Source: Croceimicrobium sp963974215 (GTDB taxonomy: Bacteria > Bacteroidota > Bacteroidia > Flavobacteriales > Schleiferiaceae). From it: a stretch of 64,000 nucleotides of DNA. Location of the stretch: the NCBI GenBank assembly GCA_963974215.1, contig CAXBBL010000008.1:180133-244132 (forward strand), in the 5' to 3' direction. Numbering within the stretch: position 1 is the stretch's first letter; each line of letters begins with the position of its first letter. Of the stretch, positions 42,313 through 51,757 are shown piece after piece. The notes under the pieces are model-generated. The model saw only the letters and a list, made by a program, of their open reading frames with translations. It was not told where the DNA came from and made no database searches. Both the position numbers and the translations under genes were made by a program.

Positions 42313-44805
42313 TTAATACGAAATCAAATTGGCTAAAAGTCGGAAGGCACCCGGCACACCTGCAGGCAATTCTCGGAAAAAGGAAATTCCCGTATAGATA
42401 AAAGAACCTTGACCAACATCGGCAATAATTAAGGCGCCATACAAATCTTCCTCGCCGCTATCGTGCCAGGCTAAAGGCGCTTGGTATTTCTCATCCCAAT
42501 TATCGGCGAAATATAAACCGCGCTCTTGTACCCAATTGTCAAAATCGGCTTTATTTATTTTATTCGGGGCGTTTAATAAGCGATGATCGGCCAAAGCAAA
42601 AGTTACTTCCGCATTTTCCTCGGTAACCCGTTTGCGTGAAATCTCAAAAGGATAAGGGCCAAAATCGAGACTAGCCGAACGGCGCGATCGCGTATTGTAC
42701 TGAACAATATAATTTCCACCCGCTTTTACATAAGCCATCAATTTGTCGTTGTAATCCAATAACCACTCTTGCGTATTGTAAGCTCTAATACCCGCAATAA
42801 CCGCCTGGTATTGTGACAAATCTGCGGCAGCAAGCGCTGCCGCATCTAAAATATCCACCTTATATCCCATCAGCTCAATCGCCTCTGCCACCTTATCGCC
42901 CGCACCATTAATATAAGCCACCTTGTCTCCCTGCTTCTGCAGATCGAGACGTACCAAATTTACATCGGCCGCTTCCAGTACCATGCGTTTATCAATATGC
43001 GAGTAATCTATTTCGTAAAGGCTTTTAAGGCTTTCGCCAGATGCGCTATTGTTAATGCTAAGTGCAGTGTTAGCAGCTTTGGCTTTAGGGCTAATCTTCA
43101 CCTTTTTGATCAAGCGACTATCCGGATCTTTAAAGTTAAGCTGCATGCTTTTCGGTTCTAATTGCCAGCCCTCTGCTTGGAGGTTTACGCTAAACTCACC
43201 CGCCTTAAAAGCTCTGAAGTTAAGGGCTAATTCTTGGGAACCTTCGTCCACAAAAATGAGATTACTACGATCAGCCTTTACTACTAAATCGGGCGTAATC
43301 ATTAAAGGACGAACGATTTCTCCCTCTACCCGATCACTAAATTTAAAAATGGCTGAAATGGGTAAATAAAACAAACGGCCTTCTACCCTTAGCGGGAGAT
43401 GCGAAGCTAAAGTGGCCTCGTTTTCTGCTAGCCCAATTTGAGAATTCTCATCTAATTGAAAAACAGTTTTATAAGGATTTCGCAACCAGTAGGGCTGCGA
43501 CAAAGGCAGGTCTTTCTCTAAGGTAAATTCGAGGCTATTTGCAGCATTCGGCTCAAGTATAAACCAGTTGTTATCTCCCGAAAGGGTTTTTCCTTCCCCC
43601 TTGAGGGTGCTAGGATCGAGCACCAATTGACTGCCAATATTCTCTGCTTTAGGTAATGATAATTGTAAGTCAGAACGCGATACATAGCTTAATTTAAACT
43701 TACTGTTTAGATTACTAAGACTGTATTCCGAAGGCGATAATAACTCCACATGCAGGCCTAAGCTAGAGGCGATAATTTTACGCAGGCGGTCTTGAAAGTA
43801 CCTTCTTTGGTCGGCTTCATTAATAGCCTCACTGGCCTTTAATAAATCCAATAGTTTGTTTACCGAAGCCGAAGGCTTACTAAAATTAAAATCTTTCAGA
43901 ATTTCCGCAATTAGTTGATCACCAGCAGGGAAATTAAAACGCTGCCAAGAGCTAGCAATACCTTCCATGGGATCGCTTTTACAACCTTCACCCTTCATTA
44001 ACTTTAAATACTCATCGGACGAGCCGCGGGCGAGAGCCACACCAAAACCCTGACTTTTATGTTGACTGCGACTATGGCTGGCCAATTCGTTACAGCTCAA
44101 TCCTAACTCTTCTACATAAGTGCCCACATCCATTTTCACATAAGTAGGATCACTCGCCGCGAGGCTGTCTAATTTGGGTTCCCACCAAGCGCTATGATTC
44201 CAAAATATTCGCTTCACCTGCCAAGGTTTAAAATTTTCTAATTGGTCGGGAAATGCTTGGGGATCGGCCGCCAAGTCGAAAGCTTCTAAAGCGAGTTCTG
44301 CACTGGCGGTATGATGACCGTGACCCGCGCGAGCATCTGGAGGAAAACGAGTAATGATAATATCGGGACGAAATTTGCGAATAATTTGCACCACATCACT
44401 TAAAATCAAATCTTTACCCCATTGTTGATAGGTTTCATCGGCGGTTTTACTATAGCCAAAATCTAAGGCACGGCTAAAAAACTGCTTACCCCCATCAATG
44501 CGGCGCGCTTGCATCAGCTCTTGAGTGCGTAAAATTCCCAGTTGTGCGCCCAGTTCGGTGCCAATTAAATTTTGACCGCCATCACCCCTTGTTAAAGAAA
44601 GGTAAGCCGTTTGGTATTTGCGCTCGTTGGCGAGATAGGAAATCATACTGGTGTTCTCATCGTCGGGATGAGCCGCCAAATACAACACGCGTGCAGAGTT
44701 TCCGAGTTTACTTATTTCGTGATAGATTGCAGAGGAACTTTGGTCTTGCGCTTTGAGAAAGCCGAAGGATAAAAGAACCAGACAGAGGGCGATACTATTT
44801 TTCAT
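42313..44805 (-). CDS. Secreted PIG-L/LmbE-family deacetylase with glutamine-amidotransferase-like C-terminal domain
   Basis: The Met at 44805 is preferred because it opens a signal peptide (MKNSIALCLVLLSFGFLKAQ); the frame extends 29 codons upstream without one. The deacetylase domain (about residues 35-260) has the zinc motif AHPDDE, the SLTRGDGGQNLIGTELG segment and AGHGHHTAS with two more zinc His. Residues about 600-825 resemble a ThuA/class I amidotransferase fold (VDILDAAALAAADLSQYQAVI; GNYIVQYN) and lack the catalytic Cys context. LmbE enzymes remove N-acetyl groups from sugar conjugates. With the downstream membrane peptide and symporter it forms a three-gene operon for an unknown exported or imported sugar. 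Confidence 0.88.
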   Translation of the reverse strand: MKNSIALCLVLLSFGFLKAQDQSSSAIYHEISKLGNSARVLYLAAHPDDENTSMISYLANERKYQTAYLSLTRGDGGQNLIGTELGAQLGILRTQELMQARRIDGGKQFFSRALDFGYSKTADETYQQWGKDLILSDVVQIIRKFRPDIIITRFPPDARAGHGHHTASAELALEAFDLAADPQAFPDQLENFKPWQVKRIFWNHSAWWEPKLDSLAASDPTYVKMDVGTYVEELGLSCNELASHSRSQHKSQGFGVALARGSSDEYLKLMKGEGCKSDPMEGIASSWQRFNFPAGDQLIAEILKDFNFSKPSASVNKLLDLLKASEAINEADQRRYFQDRLRKIIASSLGLHVELLSPSEYSLSNLNSKFKLSYVSRSDLQLSLPKAENIGSQLVLDPSTLKGEGKTLSGDNNWFILEPNAANSLEFTLEKDLPLSQPYWLRNPYKTVFQLDENSQIGLAENEATLASHLPLRVEGRLFYLPISAIFKFSDRVEGEIVRPLMITPDLVVKADRSNLIFVDEGSQELALNFRAFKAGEFSVNLQAEGWQLEPKSMQLNFKDPDSRLIKKVKISPKAKAANTALSINNSASGESLKSLYEIDYSHIDKRMVLEAADVNLVRLDLQKQGDKVAYINGAGDKVAEAIELMGYKVDILDAAALAAADLSQYQAVIAGIRAYNTQEWLLDYNDKLMAYVKAGGNYIVQYNTRSRRSASLDFGPYPFEISRKRVTEENAEVTFALADHRLLNAPNKINKADFDNWVQERGLYFADNWDEKYQAPLAWHDSGEEDLYGALIIADVGQGSFIYTGISFFRELPAGVPGAFRLLANLISY

Positions 44806-44995
44806 AAATTTTTTTCGTCGGTCAAATCTACCAATTACCACTAGCATACACGATAGGAATTCTTTATTTCCACATTTAGCCGGTAATTGCATGCGTCTAG
44901 AAGCACCTCTTTATAAAACTATAGTTTATATCGTCATAAAGAAAAGTTAATTTTAAGTGATTACCTTTAGCCACCCTAATTTACACAAATACCCT

Positions 44996-47900
44996 ATGAG
45001 AAAAACGCTACTGATGTTGCTGGGCCTGAGTTTTGGAATGTTGCAGGCCCAAAATCAGACAGAAACTTTCCCGATTTTATTTAAAACTGGAACCGTACAG
45101 CCCAGTGAAGTTAGTATAACAGATGTTACCAAATATGATGGCTACACTTATGTTATTGTACAGCATCCGAATTTAGTCTTGGCCAAAGACTTTTACGGTT
45201 TCGAAACCTTTGAATACTTGCCTAAGCACAGTGCATTTGCACGAGTTAAAACCAGCGAATTAGCAGATGCCAAGGCGCAACTCTTCCAAATGGGAGGCAC
45301 TCTTTTAAACATTGATCCCGCTTGGAAGCAATCACAACTTTTATATACAAACAACTATCCCGAATGGGCATGGTCGGCCAATGAGCAAAAATTGGTGGTT
45401 TGGATTCAGTATTGGAAAGGTTTAGATGCCTTACAGATAGTGAGCGAATTACAAGGTTTATCGTACACCATTTTAGAGGTGGTGGCTTCCGACGAAAAAA
45501 TTCAGATTGAAATTGATCCTGAAAACTTAGACGCTCTAATCGCCCAGCCTTTTATTAAATACGTTGAGGAAAAATACGCTCCTGGTGAGCCAGAAAATTT
45601 TACCGCCCGTACCAATCACCGCGTAAATTATTTACAAGGTGGTAATTTAGGTCTAGACTACGATGGCTCGGGAATTATGATTGCGCATAATGATGCGGGC
45701 GAGATTGATTACCATATTGACTTTCAAGGGAGATTTACCCAAAATGCCAATGGTGGCGCTGGTAGCGATCATGGCGATCATACTGCTGGAACTATTAGTG
45801 GCGCTGGAAATCGCGATCCACGTGGTGCTGGAATGGCGCCAGGCGCAGACATGTTCTACCGCAATTACCCTAATAACTTAAACGACGCCGATAATGTATA
45901 TAACACTATTAATGCGCGTTTAACATCCAACTCATTTAGTAATGGTTGCAATGGAGGCTATAGTACTTGGTCGCAGCAGCTGGATAAAGATGCTTTTGAT
46001 AATCCCCTAATGCTGCATGTTTTCTCTTCTGGAAACAATGGAAACTCAAGCTGCGCAACAAATTATGGTGCTGGCATTGGTTGGGGAAACATTACCGGCG
46101 GTCATAAGCAAGCAAAGAACGTGGTAACCGTAGGTAACCTTACTCGCACCGATGGAATTGCCTCCTCTAGTAGTCGCGGTCCTGCTTCAGATGGGAGAAT
46201 TAAGCCCGATATCTGCGCCGTAGGAACCAGCGTTTATAGTACTACTGATGCGAATGGCCCCAGTACCTACAATACTAAAACCGGGACCTCCATGTCCTGC
46301 CCAGGTGTTACGGGTACTCTTGCTGTTTTAATGCAAGCTTATAAAGATATCAATGCCGGTGCTGAAGCAGAAGGCGTTTTACTGAAAGGTATCATTCAAA
46401 ACACCGCAGAAGATTTAGGTAACCTTGGACCCGATTTTATTTATGGTTATGGACGTATTAATGCGAACCGTGCTTATGAAGTAATTAGTAACGGAAGCTT
46501 CAATAGTGATAGTATTGCCAATAACGACTCGGCTAGTTTTAGTTTTAGCATTCCTGCGAATACCGTAAATGCTAAATTTTTCCTAATCTGGGCCGACCCA
46601 CAAGCATCACCAAATGCTTCGCGTGACTTAGTAAATGATTTAGACTTAAGCGTTGATTTTGAGGGAACAACTCTTCAACCATGGGTTTTAGATCCAAATC
46701 CAACGGTTAGTAGTTTAAATTCTAATGCCACGCCTGGGCGTGACTCGCTTAATAATATGGAGCAGGTTACTATTTTAAATCCAAATAGTGGAACCGCTAC
46801 CATTAAGGTGAAAGGTCATAATATCCCCACTGGTACCCAGAAATTTTATGTTATTGCTTCTTACGAAAAGAATGAATTGGTAGTGACCTACCCAACTCCA
46901 GGAACTGCGATCGAAGCAGGTACCAGTCAACTTATTCGTTTCGATAGTCCGATTAACACTTCTTATACTGCTGAATTTTCTTTAGATGGTGGTGTTAATT
47001 GGTTTAATGTAGGAACTACTTCAAGCAACCGTCATATTAATTGGAATACGCCCGTAGGATTACCAACGGATGTCGCCTATGTGCGGGTTCGTAGTAATAA
47101 CGATACCGCTATAGTTGGTCCTTTAACCCTTTCACAAGTTCCAGCTAATATCACTGTGGTAAGTGCATGTTCTGATAGCATTACCCTTACTTGGATCCCT
47201 GCAACCGGTGCATCTGGTTACGTGGTTTATCGATTAGGAGCTAAATATATGGACTCCATTACCTATAATGTTAATGATACAATCACAGTGGCCCATGATG
47301 CAAACAAAGAAGATTGGTTTGCCGTAGCAGCCGTTGTAAATGATAGTTCAATCGGCGAGCGTTCGGTAGCCGTATACAAAAGCCCGGGGGTTTTCAATTG
47401 TGTTATCCCTAATGACTTAAGTTTGGAGATGGTACTTTCACCAGGTTTTGGGGAAGTGCAAGATTGTGCGGTAAATGCTACGGGTCCTAAAGTAGGATTG
47501 TTGGTTAAAAACGTAGGCTTAAACCCCATTAACAGTTTAGACCTCTCTTATCAGCGCAGCAATACTGCTACAATTTTTACTGAAACGTTAAATAGAACTA
47601 TTGCACCGGGAGATACAATTCATTATTTCTTTAGCAATAGCACTATCAACATTATTAATAATGTTTATTTAAACTATAATTTCTGGATCGAGGCTAGTGG
47701 TGATGGTAATGGCTTTAACGATACCATTAACTTAAATATCCGTAAAGTAAACCCAGGTGCAGCCTCTAAAACTTTGCCATATAGTCAAGACTTTGAAAGC
47801 TTTAGCCTCTGTTCAGATGATGCCGATTGTAACCTTACAACCTGTAATTTGAGCGATGGCTGGGTTAACGGTCAAAACCTTGGTTCTGACTTTATTGATT

Positions 47901-48598
47901 GGAGAACTTTCCAAGGAAGTACTTTCAGTCAAGGAACCGGTCCCAACGTAGATAATAACCCTGGAACGAGCGTAGGAAACTACCTTTACTTAGAAGCCTC
48001 TGGCCAATGCGACAGTGCCGAAGCTCTTTTAATTACACCCTGTATTGACCTGAGTAATGCCGTAGACCCAAGGGCTAGTATATACTATCACATGTTAGGC
48101 ACCGATATGGGAACTTTAGATGTGGATGTATACGATGGTACTATGTGGCATATGAATGTGCTAAATACTATCGCAGGAGATCAAGGTGGAAACTGGAATC
48201 GTTTAGAAATTGATTTAAACCCATATAATGGTAAGACCGTTGTAATTAGATTCCGCGGTAAAACGGGTTCAGACTTTGGTAGCGATTTAGCGATTGATGA
48301 TTTCAATGCTTTTGATGCTGCGTCGAGTGTTTCTGAAAATAATAGGACCGATGGCCTTCGCGCCTACCCTAATCCCAATAATGGTGTATTCAATTTAGAA
48401 AGCCAACTACCACTTAGCGCTAGTACCAAACTTACTTTACGTGATTTAAGTGGCAGAGCATTGTGGACAGCAGACTTTGAAAGTAATGCTGGTGCTAATC
48501 AAATGGAAATCAATATTAAAGATCAACCTCAAGGCCTTTACCTTTTAGAAGTTCAAAACGAAGAGTTTACAAGTACTTTAAGAGTTATTAAAGACTAA
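44996..48598 (+). CDS. Secreted subtilisin-like (S8) peptidase with T9SS type A sorting domain
   Basis: The Met at 44996 opens a signal peptide (MRKTLLMLLGLSFGMLQAQ); the GTG at 44957 does not. A propeptide precedes the S8 domain (about residues 200-510): the Asp in IAHNDAGEID, the His in SDHGDHTAGT and the Ser432 in GTSMSCPGVTG. A jelly-roll segment with LAIDDFNAF follows, resembling the MAM-like domains of the 51758 gene, and an FN3-like segment. The last 75 residues are a T9SS type A domain (RAYPNPNNGVFNLES...). The protein should be secreted and either released or anchored at the surface. It is not in an operon. A strong hairpin terminator follows. Confidence 0.9.
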   Translation: MRKTLLMLLGLSFGMLQAQNQTETFPILFKTGTVQPSEVSITDVTKYDGYTYVIVQHPNLVLAKDFYGFETFEYLPKHSAFARVKTSELADAKAQLFQMGGTLLNIDPAWKQSQLLYTNNYPEWAWSANEQKLVVWIQYWKGLDALQIVSELQGLSYTILEVVASDEKIQIEIDPENLDALIAQPFIKYVEEKYAPGEPENFTARTNHRVNYLQGGNLGLDYDGSGIMIAHNDAGEIDYHIDFQGRFTQNANGGAGSDHGDHTAGTISGAGNRDPRGAGMAPGADMFYRNYPNNLNDADNVYNTINARLTSNSFSNGCNGGYSTWSQQLDKDAFDNPLMLHVFSSGNNGNSSCATNYGAGIGWGNITGGHKQAKNVVTVGNLTRTDGIASSSSRGPASDGRIKPDICAVGTSVYSTTDANGPSTYNTKTGTSMSCPGVTGTLAVLMQAYKDINAGAEAEGVLLKGIIQNTAEDLGNLGPDFIYGYGRINANRAYEVISNGSFNSDSIANNDSASFSFSIPANTVNAKFFLIWADPQASPNASRDLVNDLDLSVDFEGTTLQPWVLDPNPTVSSLNSNATPGRDSLNNMEQVTILNPNSGTATIKVKGHNIPTGTQKFYVIASYEKNELVVTYPTPGTAIEAGTSQLIRFDSPINTSYTAEFSLDGGVNWFNVGTTSSNRHINWNTPVGLPTDVAYVRVRSNNDTAIVGPLTLSQVPANITVVSACSDSITLTWIPATGASGYVVYRLGAKYMDSITYNVNDTITVAHDANKEDWFAVAAVVNDSSIGERSVAVYKSPGVFNCVIPNDLSLEMVLSPGFGEVQDCAVNATGPKVGLLVKNVGLNPINSLDLSYQRSNTATIFTETLNRTIAPGDTIHYFFSNSTINIINNVYLNYNFWIEASGDGNGFNDTINLNIRKVNPGAASKTLPYSQDFESFSLCSDDADCNLTTCNLSDGWVNGQNLGSDFIDWRTFQGSTFSQGTGPNVDNNPGTSVGNYLYLEASGQCDSAEALLITPCIDLSNAVDPRASIYYHMLGTDMGTLDVDVYDGTMWHMNVLNTIAGDQGGNWNRLEIDLNPYNGKTVVIRFRGKTGSDFGSDLAIDDFNAFDAASSVSENNRTDGLRAYPNPNNGVFNLESQLPLSASTKLTLRDLSGRALWTADFESNAGANQMEINIKDQPQGLYLLEVQNEEFTSTLRVIKD

Positions 48599-48620
48599 GA
48601 ACGACATCGATTTATAATTA

Positions 48621-48655
48621 AAAGGGGCAACTGAAAATCAGTTGCCCCTTTTTTT
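48621..48655. terminator. Bidirectional intrinsic terminator between convergent genes
   Basis: AGGGGCAACTGA (48623-48634) pairs with TCAGTTGCCCCT (48638-48649), twelve base pairs around a three-base loop, with a T7 tract on the plus strand and T-rich sequence on the minus strand. It separates the S8 gene from clpB. Confidence 0.93.
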
Positions 48656-48682
48656 GGGCGCTAAATTCTTGTCTACCTTGAC

Positions 48683-51298
48683 TTAAATCTCCTCAAGCTC
48701 TATATTCTCATTGGTAAATTTCAAACTTCCCGCATCATCTACATCCAAGAAAATCAGACTGTCTTTATGTACTCTATTGCCCAAGATTTCTTTCGACAAA
48801 TCGTTAAGCACTCTTTTTTGAATAATCCTTTTAATGGGGCGTCCTCCGTACTGCGGATCATAGCCAGCTTCGGCTAAATATTGAACAGCCTTTTCAGAAG
48901 CTTCTAATGTAATTTGTTGCTTAGCCAGCGATTTTTTCAGCAAGTTGAGCTGTAATCGAACAATCTCCGCCACGTCCTTTTTATCTAGTGGCAAGAACAT
49001 AATACTTTCATCAATTCTATTAAGAAACTCCGGTCTCAGTGTTTTGCGCAAGGCTTGCATCAGTTCTTCCCGTGTATCTTCATAAACCTCAAACTTATTC
49101 GCTTCGGTAATGGTGTCAAATCGCTCTTGAATTAAACTCGAGCCGATATTTGAAGTCATGATAATAATAGTATTCCTAAAATTCGCTAGCCTTCCTTTAT
49201 TATCGGTTAAACGTCCTTCATCTAAAACCTGAAGAAGAATGTTAAAAGTATCAGGGTGGGCTTTCTCGATCTCATCCAAAAGAATCACCGAATAAGGTTT
49301 GCGTCTCACAGCCTCGGTTAATTGGCCACCTTCATCATAACCCACGTATCCCGGAGGCGCACCAATTAGGCGACTCACGGAATGGCGCTCTTGGTATTCG
49401 CTCATGTCGATACGGGTCAGGGCATTTTCATCATCAAAAAGGAATTCGGCCAAAGCTTTAGCCAGTTCGGTTTTACCCACGCCTGTGGTTCCTAAAAAGA
49501 TAAAGGAGCCTATGGGGCGATGTTCATCTTGTAAACCTGCACGACTTCTTCTTACGGCATCCGAAACCGCTAAAATAGCCTCCTCTTGTCCAATTACTCT
49601 TTTATGTAACTCTTCTTCTAGATGCAGTAATTTCTCCCTTTCACTTTGCATCATACGCGTGATGGGAATGCCTGTCCAACGACTTACCACATCCGCAATA
49701 TCTTCGGAGTCAACTTCTTCCTTAATTAAAGCATGCCCATTTTGCAATTTGCCTGCCTCTTCCTCATATTGCTTGAGGCGTGCTTCCACTTCTTGCAGCT
49801 TTCCGTAGCGGATTTCCGCCACTGTACCATAGTCGCCACTGCGTTCCGCTTGTTCCGCTTTTTGTTTCAGCGCTTCAATTTCTTCTTTAGCTTTCTGAAT
49901 ACCATCTACAATTTCTTTCTCCGATTGCCATTGTGCATTAAAAGAACTGCGGTGTTCATTTAAATCCTTCAATTCTTCTTTAATGCTATTCTGCCTAAGC
50001 GTATCTCCTTCGCGTTTTATCGCTTCGAGCTCAATCTCAAGCTGCATGATCTTGCGATCCAACACATCAATTTCCTCGGGTTTAGAGTTCGCTGCCATGC
50101 GCAATTTTGCGGCCGCTTCATCAATCAGGTCGATAGCCTTATCCGGTAAAAAGCGATCGGAAATATAGCGTTGCGACAGTTCTACTGAAGCAATAATCGC
50201 CTCATCTTTTATACGTACCTTATGATGGGTTTCGTAGCGCTCTTTAATGCCGCGTAAAATAGAAATGGCCGCTTCTGTATCGGGTTCATTCACCATTACT
50301 TTTTGAAAACGACGTTCCAATGCCTTATCCTTCTCAAAATACTTTTGGTACTCATTTAATGTAGTAGCCCCGATGGCTCTCAGTTCGCCTCTTGCCAAAG
50401 CGGGTTTCAAAATATTGGCCGCATCCATGGCTCCTTCTCCACCGCCAGCACCAACAAGCGTATGAATCTCATCAATAAATAAAAGTAATTGTCCCTCACT
50501 TTCACTTACAGTTTTCACTACAGCTTTAAGGCGCTCTTCAAATTCTCCCTTATACTTGGCTCCCGCAATTAGAGCTCCCATATCAAGGCTATAAAGCTTT
50601 TTATCTTTTAGGTTTTCGGGTACATCCCCTTTTATAATACGATGCGCCATTCCTTCTGCTATGGCGGTTTTACCGACACCAGGTTCGCCAATTAAGATGG
50701 GATTATTTTTAGTGCGTCGTGATAGAATTTGCAGTACCCTACGGATTTCTTCATCGCGTCCGATTACAGGATCCAATTTACCCTCTTCCGCTAATTTGTT
50801 TAGATTCTTCGCGTATTTATCCAAAGCATTATATTGTTCTTCGGAGCTCGCAGAATTGGCAGCCGTACCTTGTCTTAATTCTTGCACCGCACTTTCGTAA
50901 GATGCCTTCTCCCAGCCACTATCAAGCATCATTTTACTTATCGTGTCACCACTTTCCAGCAGTCCAAAAAGCAAGTGTTCTAAGGCCACATATTCATCTT
51001 TCATAGACTTCGCCTTCTGCTGAGCCTTTATTATGGCCTTATTTGCTGATGGGTCGAGGTAAGTGTTTGCTCCTTCCACCTTTGCATAAGATTTAATTAT
51101 TTGATCTAATGTTGCGTTGAAATTAGCCGTATTTATAGATTGCTTCTTTAAAAAAAAGTTTAAAATATTCGGATCTGCTTGAGCGACTCCTTTTAAAAGA
51201 TGTCCTGTTTGTATAGCTTGGTGGTCATTCTCTACCGCCAAACTTTGGGCAATCTGAATGGCCTTTTGCGCTTTTATAGTGAAGTTATTTAAGTCCAT
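48683..51298 (-). CDS. clpB: ClpB chaperone (AAA+ protein disaggregase)
   Basis: The 871-residue protein has the N-terminal double-Clp domain (about 1-150), AAA1 with Walker A GEPGVGKTAIAEG, a long coiled-coil middle domain (about 405-525) and AAA2 with GTTGVGKTELAKA and the Walker B LLDEIEKAHPD. The end (GGRPIKRIIQKRVLNDLSKE) is standard for ClpB, and the middle domain length separates it from ClpA and ClpC. It dissolves aggregates together with DnaK in the cytoplasm. No sigma-32-like or HrcA/CIRCE site is seen upstream. Confidence 0.97.
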   Translation of the reverse strand: MDLNNFTIKAQKAIQIAQSLAVENDHQAIQTGHLLKGVAQADPNILNFFLKKQSINTANFNATLDQIIKSYAKVEGANTYLDPSANKAIIKAQQKAKSMKDEYVALEHLLFGLLESGDTISKMMLDSGWEKASYESAVQELRQGTAANSASSEEQYNALDKYAKNLNKLAEEGKLDPVIGRDEEIRRVLQILSRRTKNNPILIGEPGVGKTAIAEGMAHRIIKGDVPENLKDKKLYSLDMGALIAGAKYKGEFEERLKAVVKTVSESEGQLLLFIDEIHTLVGAGGGEGAMDAANILKPALARGELRAIGATTLNEYQKYFEKDKALERRFQKVMVNEPDTEAAISILRGIKERYETHHKVRIKDEAIIASVELSQRYISDRFLPDKAIDLIDEAAAKLRMAANSKPEEIDVLDRKIMQLEIELEAIKREGDTLRQNSIKEELKDLNEHRSSFNAQWQSEKEIVDGIQKAKEEIEALKQKAEQAERSGDYGTVAEIRYGKLQEVEARLKQYEEEAGKLQNGHALIKEEVDSEDIADVVSRWTGIPITRMMQSEREKLLHLEEELHKRVIGQEEAILAVSDAVRRSRAGLQDEHRPIGSFIFLGTTGVGKTELAKALAEFLFDDENALTRIDMSEYQERHSVSRLIGAPPGYVGYDEGGQLTEAVRRKPYSVILLDEIEKAHPDTFNILLQVLDEGRLTDNKGRLANFRNTIIIMTSNIGSSLIQERFDTITEANKFEVYEDTREELMQALRKTLRPEFLNRIDESIMFLPLDKKDVAEIVRLQLNLLKKSLAKQQITLEASEKAVQYLAEAGYDPQYGGRPIKRIIQKRVLNDLSKEILGNRVHKDSLIFLDVDDAGSLKFTNENIELEEI

Positions 51299-51432
51299 GG
51301 TGTATCGTGTTTCTCAATTCTAGTCAAAATTTACTCCATTTAGCTCAACGCGTTTCCAGCTTGTCATCTTGACCTAAAAGTGAAAATCCTCCTGACTATC
51401 AGTCATATCCAAATATTTGATTATGACATATT

Positions 51433-51694
51433 TAACGTGAATTCGACAATAAATTAAAGCCTCAGATTTTCGATGGAAGGAAAAGACTAGTCTGGATCGT
51501 GCAGCTGTCGGGCTACAGCAAATGAGCTAGATGCAGGATTTTCATTTTTAGCGGAAAATCCATTTAGGCCCCTTCTAAAAAGCGGTTTTCCACGCCTCAG
51601 CAGCTCACAATAGCGGGCTATTGTGAGCTGCTGAGGCTTGAAACCCAATATTTACAAGAGGTCTGAGGCCTAATTTTACCTTGAACTCACGTTA
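51433..51694 (+). repeat. Palindromic MITE-like repeat, copy D (long form)
   Basis: The 262-bp copy has terminal arms TAACGTGA-ATTCGACAATAAA...GCCTCAGA (51433-51474) and TCTGAGGCC...GAACTCACGTTA (51663-51694). The end sequence CGTGA/TCACG differs from AACCTGAG in the other copies but still pairs. The centre is a perfect 21-bp inverted repeat with a 2-base loop, GCCTCAGCAGCTCACAATAG-C (51594-51614) and its complement (51617-51637). The left half matches copy C almost base for base, including GGAAAAGACTAGTCTGGATC. The gap 51299-51757 holds nothing else apart from the terminator. Confidence 0.9.
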
Positions 51695-51703
51695 TTTACC
51701 ATA

Positions 51704-51731
51704 AAAAAAGCCCTACTAAAAAGTAGGGCCT
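51704..51731 (-). terminator. Intrinsic terminator of the large T9SS protein gene
   Basis: On the minus strand GCCCTAC (51729-51723) pairs with GTAGGGC (51716-51710), followed by seven T. It lies 26 bases beyond the stop codon and 9 bases from the end of repeat copy D. Confidence 0.9.
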
Positions 51732-51757
51732 ATAATTTATTGAAAGAAGTTCAATTC

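Noticed and set aside
49404..51006. Several long plus-strand frames opposite clpB
   Set aside because: They are antisense shadows with Ser/Arg-rich translations and no independent support.
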